Source: Solirubrobacter taibaiensis
Lineage (GTDB): Bacteria; Actinomycetota; Thermoleophilia; Solirubrobacterales; Solirubrobacteraceae
DNA length: 59,854 nucleotides
Assembly: GCA_027587225.1 (NCBI GenBank)
Contig: JAPDDQ010000045.1
Location: forward strand, 1-59,854
Direction: 5' to 3'
Shown here: positions 48,660 through 57,519 of the stretch, in pieces
Layout: every line of letters begins with the position of its first letter
Position numbering within the stretch: position 1 is the stretch's first letter
The notes under the pieces: model-generated
Told to the model about the DNA's origin: nothing
What the model saw: the letters and a program-made list of their open reading frames with translations, nothing else
The model's database searches: none
Made by a program: the position numbers and the translations under genes

Positions 48660-49369
48660 GCCGCACTCAGCCATTGATCGAAGGTCACCGTGCCCCGTGG
48701 GGCGGTGGCGTCGGTCAGTCCGCCGGCGCGCAGGGCGCGGGAGGCCGGGAGCCGGACCGGCACCGCGCGCGAGCCCACCGCCGCCCGCCACCGGCGCGCC
48801 AGCTCACGCGCACTCACGACCTCCGGCCCCGCGAAGGCCACGAGCCCCAGCGCGGGCTCACCCTCGGCCGTGTCGGCGAGCACGCGGCCGACCTCGCGCG
48901 GGTCCACCGGCTGCAGCGGCGCGCCCAAAGCCGGGACGACGCCGAGCTTCGCGCTCTTGGCGAAGACCTGCGCGATCAGCGTGTGGAACTGCGTGGCGCG
49001 GACGATCGTCCACGGCACGCCGCCGGCCCGGATCGCCGCCTCCTGCGCGAGCTTGAGCTTGTAGTACGGGCCGCCGACGCGGTCGATCCCGACGATCGAC
49101 ACACCGACGTGGTGCTTGACACCCGCCGCGGCCTCGGCGCGCAGCAGCCGCTCCGTGCCCGCCACGAGCACCTTCTTGCCACCCGACGCCGCGTCGATCA
49201 CGACGTCGATCCCGGCCAGGGCCCGCTCGAGCCCTTCCCCGGTGGTCAGGTCCACCGGGTACTCCGGCGCGTGCCGTGAAAGCACGCGCACGGTGTGCCC
49301 GCGCGCGGCGAGCTCACGCGCCGCCTCGGCGCCGACGGTCCCGGTTCCACCCACGATCGCGATGTTCAT
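48656..49369 (-). CDS. NAD(P)-binding epimerase/NmrA-like protein
   Basis: A 237-residue Rossmann-fold protein. The dinucleotide motif is IAIVGGTGTVGAEAARELAA (residues 3-22), followed by VDVVIDAASGGK-type and KHHVGVSIVGIDRV strands and the active-region YYKLKLAQEAAIR. This atypical short-chain/NmrA type is the usual companion of ECF41 sigma factors (the COE proteins), and here it is the first gene of a three-gene operon with the sigma factor and the membrane protein. The physiological signal is unknown. Confidence 0.82.
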   Translation of the reverse strand: MNIAIVGGTGTVGAEAARELAARGHTVRVLSRHAPEYPVDLTTGEGLERALAGIDVVIDAASGGKKVLVAGTERLLRAEAAAGVKHHVGVSIVGIDRVGGPYYKLKLAQEAAIRAGGVPWTIVRATQFHTLIAQVFAKSAKLGVVPALGAPLQPVDPREVGRVLADTAEGEPALGLVAFAGPEVVSARELARRWRAAVGSRAVPVRLPASRALRAGGLTDATAPRGTVTFDQWLSAA

Positions 49370-49404
49370 ATGGGGCGGACGAGTCAGCCGCGCGGAATGT
49401 GACG

Positions 49405-49911
49405 TCACGCGTACGCGGGTTTCGGAATGGCCTCCTCGAGCCGCTGCTCCTGCGCTTCGGTCGCGTGGTCGAACACCCGCTCGCGGATCTTGGAGTCGGC
49501 CTTGAACAGCTCGTCGTTGGCCTGCCGGAGCTCGTCGAGCACCCGGATCCGCTCGCGCCGGTCCTTCGCGTTCGTCTTCAGGTGCGTGAGGAAGTCGTCG
49601 AAGGCGGTGACGGTGCGGCGCGTGATCCGCATGTAGTCGGTGAGCGTCTCGCGCACCGGCGGCGTCTCCAGCGTGCGCGCGCGCCGTTCGGCGGCATCGA
49701 GCCCCGGCTTCACGCGGCCGAGGGCCACGGACGCCGGTTCGAGCTGGTTCTTGGTGAGCGCCTCGCTCGTCGCGAGCATGTCCTTCGCGACCGGCTTGTA
49801 GGTCTGTGCCCAGTCCCGGATGGTGTCCACGTCGCGGTCCGTCATCGGCTCGCCTTCCCCGCACCCCGCGAGGATGAGCGCCGCCGTGACCAGCATGAGA
49901 ATCCGGCTCAT
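49405..49911 (-). CDS. Lipoprotein with helical domain
   Basis: A 168-residue lipoprotein from the ATG at 49911 (an ATG at 49920 is in frame). The lipobox LAGC ends the signal (MLVTAALILAGCGEG). The mature part is almost entirely helical and charged (YKPVAKDMLATSEALTKNQL, TLTDYMRITRRTVTAFDDFL, KDRRERIRVLDELRQANDEL). Function not recognised; the shape suggests a periplasm-like face helical bundle. It is divergent from the F420-type oxidoreductase gene. Confidence 0.75.
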   Translation of the reverse strand: MSRILMLVTAALILAGCGEGEPMTDRDVDTIRDWAQTYKPVAKDMLATSEALTKNQLEPASVALGRVKPGLDAAERRARTLETPPVRETLTDYMRITRRTVTAFDDFLTHLKTNAKDRRERIRVLDELRQANDELFKADSKIRERVFDHATEAQEQRLEEAIPKPAYA

Positions 49912-49944
49912 CGCGACCATTGTCCCTGGATAGCCTGCGGAGAC

Positions 49945-50718
49945 ATGACTTCCCTCCGTGTCGGTGTCCAGATCCAGCCCCAGCACGCGAGTTTCGACGC
50001 CATGCGTCGAGCCTGGCAGGAGGCGGACGCGCTGGGCGCCGACACCATCTTCACCTGGGACCACTTCTTCCCGCTCTCCGGCGACGCGGACGGCACGCAC
50101 TTCGAGGGCATCACGTCGCTGGCGGCGCTCGCGCAGGTGACCGAGCACGCGCAGGTCGGCGCGCTCGTGATCTGCAACTCGTACCGCAACCCGGAGCTGC
50201 TGGCCGACGCGCACCGCACGATCGACCACATCTCCGGCGGGCGCGCGATCCTCGGCATCGGCGCCGGCTGGTTCAAGCGCGACTACGACGAGTACGGCTA
50301 CGAGTTCGGCGAGGCGCCCGACCGCCTGCGTGCGCTGCGCCACGCGATGCCGCGGATCAAGGACCGCCTGGGCAAGCTCAACCCGCCGCCCGCCGGCAAG
50401 CTCCCGATCCTGATCGGCGGCAGCGGGCCGAAGGTCACCTTGAAGCTGGTCGCGCAGTACGCCGACATGTGGCACTCGTTCGGCGACGCCGACGACTACC
50501 AGCGCAAGAACGCGATCCTGCTCGAGCACTGTGCGAATGAGGGCCGCGACCCGGCCGAGATCGAGCGCACGTGGGGCGTGGACGGCGTCGAGAAGGCCGA
50601 AGCGCTGGCGGAGGTCGGCGTCCAGCACGTGATCGTCGGGATCGGCGGCGAAGGCGACGGCTACGACCTGAGCGCACTGCGGGAGCTCGTGAAGTGGCGG
50701 GACGCGCGCAACGCCTGA
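49945..50718 (+). CDS. LLM-class F420-dependent oxidoreductase
   Basis: A 257-residue flavin/F420 oxidoreductase of the luciferase-like fold (TIM barrel). Features are RVGVQIQPQHASFDAMRRAW, TIFTWDHFFPLSGDADG, GRAILGIGAGWFKRDYDEYG, LPILIGGSGPKVTLKLVAQY and ADMWHSFG, the F420/FMN-binding pattern of this family. The ATG at 49945 is 33 bp from the divergent lipoprotein start. The 3' end overlaps the start of the methyltransferase gene by 25 bp. The substrate is unknown. The F420 preference follows the family name and is not proven. Confidence 0.88.
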   Translation: MTSLRVGVQIQPQHASFDAMRRAWQEADALGADTIFTWDHFFPLSGDADGTHFEGITSLAALAQVTEHAQVGALVICNSYRNPELLADAHRTIDHISGGRAILGIGAGWFKRDYDEYGYEFGEAPDRLRALRHAMPRIKDRLGKLNPPPAGKLPILIGGSGPKVTLKLVAQYADMWHSFGDADDYQRKNAILLEHCANEGRDPAEIERTWGVDGVEKAEALAEVGVQHVIVGIGGEGDGYDLSALRELVKWRDARNA

Positions 50719-51435
50719 CCCCGGCGGGGGATTTCGACTACGAGCGCTCCGGCGCGGGCTACGCACGCCTGCGCCGGACCGATCCCCGCCTCGCGGCGCA
50801 CGTGCACGCGGCGCTGGGCGACGCGCGCACGGTGCTGAACGTCGGCGCGGGCGCGGGCTCGTACGAGCCGGAGGATCGCTACGTGGTGGCGGTGGAGCCG
50901 TCGGCGGCGACGTCCGGCCGGGCGGCCGGCGGTGGACGCGGTGGCGGAGGCGCTGCCGTTCGACGACGACAGCTTCGACGCGGCGATGGCGATGATCACC
51001 GTGCACCAGTGGTCGGACCTGGAGCGCGGGCTGGCCGAGCTCCAGCGCGTGGCGCGCGGACCGGTGGTGATCCTCACCTTCGACCCGGACACGATGCTCG
51101 AGTTCTGGCTCGCGGACTACGTGCCGGAGCTGCTCGAGGCGGAGCGGCCGCGGATGCCGAAGCTCAGCGCCCTCGGGGGCGAAGCGAGCGCGGTGCCGAT
51201 CCCGCACGACTGCGTGGACGGGTTCATCGAGGCGTACTACGGACGGCCGGAAGCGTTCCTGGACCCGGAGATCCGGGCGGCGCAGTCGGCCTGGGAGAAG
51301 ACCGGGGCGGATGTCGGGCCGGGCCTGACCAGGCTGGCCGACGACTTACGGAGTGGCGCGTGGGACGCGCGCTACGGCGATCTGCGCAGGCGGCCCGAGT
51401 ATCTCGGGTCGCTGCGCTTGATCACCAGACGTTGA
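50694..51435 (+). pseudogene. SAM methyltransferase with a frameshift
   Basis: From a GTG at 50694 the frame encodes DFDYERSGAGYARLRRTDPR and the SAM motif RTVLNVGAGAGSYEPEDRYV, then VVAVEPSAATSGR. It then loses homology at about 50923. One base away, the frame resumes as RPAVDAVAEALPFDDDSFDA and continues to GLRLITRR-like text at 51435. Removing one G near 50923-50926 (in cgggcgg) joins them as EPSAATSGR-RPAVDAVAEA, as expected for class I methyltransferases. It is a real lesion or a sequencing error. The C-terminal frame alone has an ATG-like start at 50932. Confidence 0.75.
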
Positions 51436-51784
51436 GGGGCGTGGCCGCGGCGGGGCGCGGCATCTCGCGCACGACCGGAACGGCGAACGCGTGGGAGGTG
51501 GGACGGCGGGGGGTGTTGGCGAAGAGGGTCATGGGATTCACCGGGGACGGGGACGGCGCTTGATTTCGTCCATGTGTGCGTTGGCGAGGTGTGACTGGAT
51601 CAGCGAGGGGTTCATGACAATGGGAATCTTCGCTTTAACGGGCGTTGATTCAGAGGCGGCAGGCAGGCGTCTCGGGGTGTGGCTTCCGCCGCCGGTAGGG
51701 GGGACAGCCGCACCCCCGCGGGGGGCCCCTGCACGGCGGCTTGCAGGGAGAAGGAGTTCCACGGGCTAGGGTCGGAAACGGTCA
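51436..51784. other. Long structured leader before the NlpC/P60 gene
   Basis: No gene can be supported in these 349 bp. The part 51650-51760 is rich in inverted segments, including GCCGCCGG followed by TAGGGGGGACAGCCGCA, then CCCCCGCGGGGGG. Upstream regions of NlpC/P60 hydrolases in actinobacteria often carry c-di-AMP riboswitches; here the characteristic conserved blocks are not convincingly present. A small leftward frame (25 codons from 51614) lacks support. Confidence 0.4.
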
Positions 51785-52912
51785 ATGACTCGTCTTCGTC
51801 GTCTCCTGCCGCTTGCGGCGCTCGCTGCCGTGCTCGGCGGGAGCATGCCCGCACACGCGCAGGACACGCTGCGGGACCGCGCCCTGCGCCTGCGCGCCGC
51901 GGTTGCGGCTGAGGAGGCGCGGATCGCCGACACGCGCGAAGGGCTGTCGGAAGCCAACACGCGCCTGTCCACGCTCAACACGCGCCTGAGCAACCGGCGC
52001 AAGCAGCTCGACGAGACGCAGGACGAGCTCGTGCGCACCCGCGTGCGGCTCTCGCGCCTGGAGAAGAAGCAGTCCACCGCGGAGACGCAGCTCGCCGAGA
52101 ACCTGCGCGAGAGCTACATGGACGGCAAGCCGACGTTCGTCACGGTCGTGCTCAACGCCGACGGGTTCGGCGAGCTGGTCGCGCGCTTCGAGTACCTGCG
52201 CCGGATCGCCCGCCGCAACGCCTCGGTGCTCGGCGACACGCGCGACGCGCGGATCAAGGTGAAGGGCATGACAGCCGAGCTCAAGGAGCTGCGCGGCACC
52301 TACGCCGAGCTCGCGCGCACCGCCGAGCAGGATCGCGACGAGGCCGACGCCTTGCGCACCGCGCTGCTCAACCGCGAGGCCGCCCAGCTGCGCAAGCGCA
52401 ACGGCACCGCGGCGCAGCTCGCTTCCGTGCAGGGCCGGATCGACACCATCCAGCGCCGTCAGCGCGCCGCCGCCCGGCGCGCGCAGGCCGCTCGGACCGC
52501 GACGAACGCGGCGCCCAAGGTCTCCTCCGGCGGCGCGGGTGAGAGCCCGGCGGTCGGCGGCGACGTCGTCGGCCGGATCGTCGCAGCCGCGAACGAGATC
52601 GCGACCACGCCGTACGTGTACGGCGGCGGGCACGGCGGCAACTCGTCCGGCTACGACTGCTCAGGCTCGATCTCCTACGCGCTCGCCGCCGCGGGCCTGC
52701 TCAGCAGCCCGCTCGCCTCCGGCGGTTTCATGAGCTACGGCGAGGCCGGTCCGGGCCGGCGCGTGACGATCTACGCCAACGCCGGCCACGCCTACATGGT
52801 CGTGGACGGTCGCCGCTACGACACGAGCGCACTCTCGGGTGGCGGCACGCGCTGGACGTCGCAGATGCGCAGCTCCGCGGGCTTCGTCGCCCGTCATCCT
52901 CCTGGTCTGTGA
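51785..52912 (+). CDS. Secreted NlpC/P60-like cell-wall hydrolase
   Basis: A 375-residue protein with a signal peptide (about 1-26, ending AHAQ), a long coiled coil (about 27-235; repeated heptads such as LSTLNTRLSNRRKQLDETQD) and a C-terminal catalytic domain (about 262-375). The NlpC/P60 Cys is in SSGYDCSGSISYALAAAGLL and the His in NAGHAYMVVDGRRYD. It probably cleaves peptidoglycan stem peptides during growth or division, with the coiled coil controlling access, as in RipA/CwlO-like proteins. The stop overlaps the next start (GTGA). Confidence 0.88.
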   Translation: MTRLRRLLPLAALAAVLGGSMPAHAQDTLRDRALRLRAAVAAEEARIADTREGLSEANTRLSTLNTRLSNRRKQLDETQDELVRTRVRLSRLEKKQSTAETQLAENLRESYMDGKPTFVTVVLNADGFGELVARFEYLRRIARRNASVLGDTRDARIKVKGMTAELKELRGTYAELARTAEQDRDEADALRTALLNREAAQLRKRNGTAAQLASVQGRIDTIQRRQRAAARRAQAARTATNAAPKVSSGGAGESPAVGGDVVGRIVAAANEIATTPYVYGGGHGGNSSGYDCSGSISYALAAAGLLSSPLASGGFMSYGEAGPGRRVTIYANAGHAYMVVDGRRYDTSALSGGGTRWTSQMRSSAGFVARHPPGL

Positions 52913-54162
52913 GCATTCACGCGCGATCGCTCCACCGGCTCGCGGTGGCCCGGCGCGACACGGACAAGATCTCAGAGCTCGTGCTGGCGACCGGGTTGTC
53001 GCGCCGCGCCGTGCAAGAGGCGCTGCGCGAGCCGCCGCATGACCTGCCCCCGGACGTCGCGCGTGAGCTCACCGCCGAGCACGTGGCCGGGTGGCAGGCG
53101 CGCCTCCCCGCGCCCGACCGCAACCTCGACCACGTCGGCGCCACCGCGGACACGGCTGTCCGCCGCGCGGCGTTCCTGCACGAGACGTACTGGCTCGACG
53201 GCGCGCACCTGATCTGCGTCGGCGATCGGGACCTCACGTCGCTGGCCGTCGCGACCGTCTCGCCCGGGGTGCAGGTGACCGTGGTGGACGTCGACGAGCG
53301 CATCCTGGCCGTGATCCGCGCCGTCGCGCGCGAGGAGGGTCTGAACGTGCAGACCGCGTTCGCGGACCTGCGGCTCGGCCCCCCGGCTTCCCTGCGTGTG
53401 GCGGGCGACCTCGCGTTCACCGACCCGCCGTACACGCCCGAGGGCATCCAGCTCTTCGCGGCGCGGGCGCTGCAGATGCTCAAGCCGGAGGACGCCGCGC
53501 GCGTGCTCATCGCCTACGGCTACGGCGAGGCGCAGGCCGCGCTCGGCTACGAGGTGCAGGAGGCGCTGCACGAGCTGCGGCTGCTGATCGAGGCGCTCTA
53601 CCCGCAGTTCAACCGCTACGTGGGGGCGGAGGCGATCGGCAGCGCGAGCGCGCTCTACGTCACGCGCCCGACCCGGCGCACGTGGGCGGCGGCGGAGAAG
53701 AAGGGCCGCTCGTCCGCGCGCATCTACAGCGGCGGCACGGCGTCGCTCGAGTCCTCGGCCGCTTCGCTCCCGGACCTGATCGGTGGCGCCCGTCGCGACA
53801 CGCTGGAGCTCGACCTCACCGGTCACCCGGCGTTGGCGCTGCGCGCCCTGCTGGCGGCGCCCGCGCGACAGCTCACGCTGCGCGGCGCGGAGGACCTCCC
53901 GGACCTGTCGCAGCTGTACGAGATCAGCGGCGACACGTTCACGCTGCGCGACGGCACGCTCCTGCGCGCGATCGCCGATCGCTCGAAGTCCAAGCTCGGT
54001 AACGCCTGGCGCGAGGCGATCATCGCGCGCACGCCGATGACCAAGAACGAGGCGCGCGCGGCGATCACCGAACATGAGGCCACGCGCGATCTGCTGGACC
54101 GGCGCCTCACCGAGCTCCCACGCGACGCGCTCGAGGACTTGTTGGCCGCACTCTCGGAGTGA
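52909..54162 (+). CDS. BpsA-like aminopropyltransferase-family protein
   Basis: A 417-residue protein starting at a GTG that overlaps the hydrolase stop. An N-terminal winged-helix-like region (about 1-60, ISELVLATGLSRRAVQEALR) precedes a Rossmann methyltransferase-like core: DGAHLICVGDRDLTSLAVAT, VTVVDVDERILAVI, then DLAFTDPPYTPEGIQLFAAR. The DPPYT pattern is that of branched-chain polyamine synthase BpsA and its relatives. The long C-terminal extension has an IYSGG patch and no clear function. BpsA makes branched polyamines in thermophiles; in this organism the activity is only inferred. An RNA or DNA methyltransferase role is possible. Confidence 0.7.
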   Translation: MSIHARSLHRLAVARRDTDKISELVLATGLSRRAVQEALREPPHDLPPDVARELTAEHVAGWQARLPAPDRNLDHVGATADTAVRRAAFLHETYWLDGAHLICVGDRDLTSLAVATVSPGVQVTVVDVDERILAVIRAVAREEGLNVQTAFADLRLGPPASLRVAGDLAFTDPPYTPEGIQLFAARALQMLKPEDAARVLIAYGYGEAQAALGYEVQEALHELRLLIEALYPQFNRYVGAEAIGSASALYVTRPTRRTWAAAEKKGRSSARIYSGGTASLESSAASLPDLIGGARRDTLELDLTGHPALALRALLAAPARQLTLRGAEDLPDLSQLYEISGDTFTLRDGTLLRAIADRSKSKLGNAWREAIIARTPMTKNEARAAITEHEATRDLLDRRLTELPRDALEDLLAALSE

Positions 54163-54174
54163 GAGGATGCACGC

Positions 54175-55293
54175 ATGGTGGTCGCGGTCGAGGAGCAATC
54201 CGCGCTCCTACGAGTGGCGATGCTCGTGGCTCGCGGGATGCGGCTGGAGGAGTTGTTCGCGCACGTGTGCGAGGAGAGCGCCCGGCTGCTCGGCATCGAC
54301 GCCACCGGCGTGCTGCGCTACATCGGCGGTGAGCGAGCTGTCGTGGTCGGCGTGTGGCGCACCGGCGGCGCGCGCGGGCTGCCCGTCAACGCGGAGCTGG
54401 ACTTCGACCATTCCGACAGCGCGATCGGGCGCGCGCTCGCGACCAAGGCGCCCGCGCGGGTCTCCAACTACGACCAGGCCCGCGGCGAGCTGCCGGCCGT
54501 GATGCGCTCGATGGGGATGAGCGCCTCGGTGGCCACGCCGGTGCTCGTCGATGGCGAACCCTGGGGCGCGATCGTGGCCACGGCGGTGGACGAGGAAGCG
54601 CTGCCGCCCGGGTGCGAGCAGCGGCTCATCGCGCTCGCCGAGCTCGTGGCGCAGGCGGTCGCCAACGACCGCCGGTGGGATGAGCTCGCGGCCTCGCGCA
54701 TGCGGCTCCTGGAGGCCGGTGACGAGACGCGCCGGCGGCTCGAGAGCGGCCTGCACGAAGGCGCGCACCAGCACGTCGTGGCGCTCGCGCTGAAGCTGCG
54801 GGTGGCGCTCGGGCGCGCCGATCCGGCGTCCGAGGAGGCCGAAGTGCTGCGCGACGCGCTCGCCGACGCGATGGAGGCGTCCGCCGAGCTGTCCGAGCTC
54901 GCGCGCGGCCTGCATCCGGCCGTGCTCTCCGAGCGGGGCCTCGCGGCGGCGCTGCAGGCCGTCGCGGCGCGGAGCGCGCTGCCCGTGAACCTGCGCGCAC
55001 TGCCGGGCAAGCGCCATTCGGCCGTGATCGAGACGACGGCCTATCTGATGGTGAGCGAGGCGCTGGGCAACGTGGCCGCGCACGCGCAGGCCCACGAGGC
55101 CTGGCTGCACGCGGATGATCGGGGCGGCACGCTGATCGTCGAGGTGCGCGACGACGGCATCGGCGGTGCCGTGGCGACCCCCGGCGGCGGACTCATGTGC
55201 ATCGCGGACCGTGCCGGCGCGCTGGGCGGGACGTTCACGCTCGAGAGCCGGCCCGGCGGCACGACCGTGCGGATCGAGATCCCCACCGCGTGA
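54175..55293 (+). CDS. GAF-domain sensor histidine kinase
   Basis: A 372-residue soluble kinase. A GAF domain (about 15-170: FAHVCEESARLLGIDATGVL and on) is followed by a HisKA_3-type dimerisation helix with the phospho-acceptor His in RRRLESGLHEGAHQHVVALA. The ATP-binding domain shows SEALGNVAAHAQAHEAW (N box), VEVRDDGIGGAVAT (G1) and GGLMCIADRAGALGGTF (G2). It has no membrane helix. No response regulator gene is adjacent, so the partner is elsewhere. The stop overlaps the thioesterase start (GTGA). Confidence 0.88.
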   Translation: MVVAVEEQSALLRVAMLVARGMRLEELFAHVCEESARLLGIDATGVLRYIGGERAVVVGVWRTGGARGLPVNAELDFDHSDSAIGRALATKAPARVSNYDQARGELPAVMRSMGMSASVATPVLVDGEPWGAIVATAVDEEALPPGCEQRLIALAELVAQAVANDRRWDELAASRMRLLEAGDETRRRLESGLHEGAHQHVVALALKLRVALGRADPASEEAEVLRDALADAMEASAELSELARGLHPAVLSERGLAAALQAVAARSALPVNLRALPGKRHSAVIETTAYLMVSEALGNVAAHAQAHEAWLHADDRGGTLIVEVRDDGIGGAVATPGGGLMCIADRAGALGGTFTLESRPGGTTVRIEIPTA

Positions 55294-55709
55294 GCGGCTG
55301 GCGGTACTCGTTCCACGACCGGATCCGCTACGGCGATCTGGACACGAACGCGCACCTGAACAACGTCGCCGTGCACGGGTTCTTCGAGAGCGCGCGCGTC
55401 GCGTACATGCGGCGGCTGTTCCCGGAGATCGAGCCGCTCGGCCGCTCCGGGGCGTTCGGGATGATCTTCGCCGAGACGCACGTGCGCTTCGCGTCGCCCG
55501 GCTTCTACGAGGAGGACCTGCGCGTGGACGTGCGGCCCGCGGACCTGCGGCGCTCGAGCGTGAAGATCGTGTTCGAGATGCGCTGCGCGGCCGACGAGCG
55601 ACTCGTCGCCGACGGCTGGGGCACGCTCGTGGGCTACGACTACTCGACGAACCGCGCCGCGCGGCTCCCGGAAGCGGTCGCCGAGCGGCTCTCGATAGAA
55701 CTCGGCTGA
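55290..55709 (+). CDS. Acyl-CoA thioesterase (hotdog fold)
   Basis: A 139-residue 4HBT-type thioesterase from a GTG overlapping the kinase stop. The family core is RIRYGDLDTNAHLNNVAVHG with the catalytic-type Asp, followed by FFESARVAYMRRLF and a characteristic FAETHVRFASPGFYEEDLRV. It hydrolyses acyl-CoA or a similar thioester; the chain length is not predictable. The stop and the next ATG overlap (TGATG). Confidence 0.85.
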   Translation: MSGWRYSFHDRIRYGDLDTNAHLNNVAVHGFFESARVAYMRRLFPEIEPLGRSGAFGMIFAETHVRFASPGFYEEDLRVDVRPADLRRSSVKIVFEMRCAADERLVADGWGTLVGYDYSTNRAARLPEAVAERLSIELG

Positions 55710-56167
55710 TGGAGATCGAGCGCAAGTGGGTCCTGGACGCTGCCCCCGACGGCCTGGGCGAGCATCGGTCGCAGCGGTTCGAGCAGGGGTACCTGGCCAT
55801 CGACCCCGCGGGTGCGGAGGTGCGCGTGCGGCGCAAGGACGGGAAGACATCGGTGATGACGGTCAAGACCGGCAAGGGTCTGGTGCGCGGCGAGGAGGAG
55901 TGGGAGATCGCGAACTTCGACGCGCTGTGGCCGTTGACGGGCGGACGCCAGGTGCTCAAGACGCGCTACTTCATCCCGCTCGGTGAGCTCACCGTGGAGC
56001 TCGACGTCTACGAGGGTGACCTCGACGGCCTGGTGACCGCCGAGGTCGAGTTCCCGGACGAGGCGAGCGCGCTGGCGTTCGAAGCGCCGGCGTGGCTGGG
56101 CCGCGACGTCACCGAGGACGCGCGTTACGGCAACCGCGTGCTCGCGGTCGACGGCATCCCTACCTGA
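55709..56167 (+). CDS. CYTH-domain triphosphatase-like protein
   Basis: A 152-residue CYTH protein. The ExExK signature is in MEIERKWVLDA at the N-terminus, followed by the basic and acidic strands of the tunnel fold (AEVRVRRKDGKTSVMTVKTG, VRGEEEWEI, then LKTRYFIPLGELTVELDVYE and AEVEFPDEASALAFEAP). Such enzymes hydrolyse inorganic triphosphate or thiamine triphosphate. It is the last gene of the hydrolase-BpsA-kinase-thioesterase-CYTH run and overlaps the convergent SDR gene by 8 bp. Confidence 0.88.
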   Translation: MEIERKWVLDAAPDGLGEHRSQRFEQGYLAIDPAGAEVRVRRKDGKTSVMTVKTGKGLVRGEEEWEIANFDALWPLTGGRQVLKTRYFIPLGELTVELDVYEGDLDGLVTAEVEFPDEASALAFEAPAWLGRDVTEDARYGNRVLAVDGIPT

Positions 56168-56909
56168 CCTGCTCGGTCGGGCGGATCAACATCTCGTTGA
56201 TGCCCATGTGGCGCGGGCGCGTGACCATGTAGGCGATCGCGTCCGCGATGTCCTCGCTCTGCAGGATCTCGTTGCCGAGCGCGGCTGAGCTGAGCGCGTC
56301 GCGGATCTCCGGGCGCATGTGATGCGTGAGCTCGGTGGCGACCGCGCCGGGCTCCATCAGCGCGACGCGCACGTGACGCTCGGTCACTTCCTGGCGCAGC
56401 GCCTCGCTGAAGACGCCGACGGCGTGCTTCGTGGCCTGGTAAACGCCTCCGCCCGCGCCAACGCGGCGCCCGGCCACCGAGCTGACGTTGACCAGGTCCG
56501 CGACGCGGCGGGGATCGCTCTCCGCCGCCTCGATCAGGTGCGGGAGCGCCGCGTGGGCCACGTACATCAGGCCCTTGACGTTGAGATCGAACATCCGGTC
56601 CCACTCCTCGACCGGGGCGTCGGCGATCGTGCCCAGGAGCATCACGCCGGCGTTGTTGATGACGATGTCGAGGCGGCCGAGCTCGCTCACGGTCGTCTCG
56701 ACGGCCGCGGTGGCCTGGTCGCGCTGGGTGACGTCGGCTTCGACCGCGAGGCCGTCGATCTCGCCCGCGAGCGTGTCCAGCCGGTCCTTGCGGCGGGCGG
56801 CGACGGCGACCTTCGCGCCGCGTTCCGCGAGGGCACGGGCGGTCGCTTCGCCGATGCCGCTGCTCGCGCCCGTGACGAGCGCGACGGTGCCTTGGAGTGT
56901 CTGGGCCAT
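56160..56909 (-). CDS. Short-chain dehydrogenase/reductase
   Basis: A 249-residue SDR. The cofactor motif is TGASSGIG (about 14-21), followed by NNAG (about 85-88), catalytic Ser in VNVSSVAG and YxxxK in VYQATKHAVGVF, all intact. It is a clavulanate-type/classical SDR; NADP preference is suggested by AARRKDR. The substrate is unknown. Its start codon shares CATG with the start of the divergent membrane gene, so the two starts overlap on opposite strands. Confidence 0.92.
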   Translation of the reverse strand: MAQTLQGTVALVTGASSGIGEATARALAERGAKVAVAARRKDRLDTLAGEIDGLAVEADVTQRDQATAAVETTVSELGRLDIVINNAGVMLLGTIADAPVEEWDRMFDLNVKGLMYVAHAALPHLIEAAESDPRRVADLVNVSSVAGRRVGAGGGVYQATKHAVGVFSEALRQEVTERHVRVALMEPGAVATELTHHMRPEIRDALSSAALGNEILQSEDIADAIAYMVTRPRHMGINEMLIRPTEQVR

Positions 56910-57519
56910 GCCGCATGTTCTACTTCGCGCCGTGGTCCGTTACGTGAACCTCGCCGCGAAGGTGGCGCTGATCGGCCTGCTGCTGTTCGCGGTCGTGCGC
57001 CCGGACCTGCCCCAGTTCGAGGGGAAGGCGATGACGACGCGGCTGTTCACGTTCGGGATCTCGGCCGTGTTCCTGCCCGTGATCTGGCTGATCCTGCGGC
57101 CGAAGCGGCCCTACCCGCACGCGATCGACCTCTGCCTCATCGCCCCGTTCCTGCTCGACACGGCCGGCAACGCGGCTGATCTGTATGGCACCGTCGAGTG
57201 GTTCGACGATGCCATGCACTACCTCAACTGGGTGCCGTGGACGACCGCGTTCGGGCTGGCCCTGCTCGAGTTCGCGCCGCCCGTGCCGCGCTGGGCGTTG
57301 TTCGGGCTCGTGCTCGGCTACGGCGCGGTCACGCACATCCTGTGGGAGCTCGCCGAGTTCCTCGCGTTCATCCGGGGCGGGCCGGAGGAGGCCACCGCCT
57401 ACCGGGACACGCTCGGCGACCTCACCTTGAGCCTGTGCGGGTCGCTGACCGGCGCGCTGATCGTCACGCTCGTAGCTTCGCGGAGACGGTCTGGCCGGCG
57501 AATGTCGCCTTCACCGTGA
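56908..57519 (+). CDS. Integral membrane protein (DUF2238-like)
   Basis: About 203 residues with five or six predicted helices (LAAKVALIGLLLFAVVRPD, LFTFGISAVFLPVIWLILR, ALFGLVLGYGAVTHILWELA, TLSLCGSLTGALIVTLVAS). An acidic motif WFDDAMHYLNW and a conserved His-Trp-Glu patch are of the type seen in DUF2238/YjdF-like membrane proteins; the role is unknown. The ATG at 56908 overlaps the divergent SDR start; a GTG at 56932 (VVRYVNLAAK) is an alternative start that would avoid this. The 3' end overlaps the convergent beta-propeller gene by 56 bp. Confidence 0.7.
   Translation: MPHVLLRAVVRYVNLAAKVALIGLLLFAVVRPDLPQFEGKAMTTRLFTFGISAVFLPVIWLILRPKRPYPHAIDLCLIAPFLLDTAGNAADLYGTVEWFDDAMHYLNWVPWTTAFGLALLEFAPPVPRWALFGLVLGYGAVTHILWELAEFLAFIRGGPEEATAYRDTLGDLTLSLCGSLTGALIVTLVASRRRSGRRMSPSP

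Noticed and set aside
51538..51762. Leftward small frame before the NlpC/P60 gene
   Set aside because: Low-complexity N-terminus, no ribosome-binding site, and it lies across the GC-rich leader; nothing supports translation.
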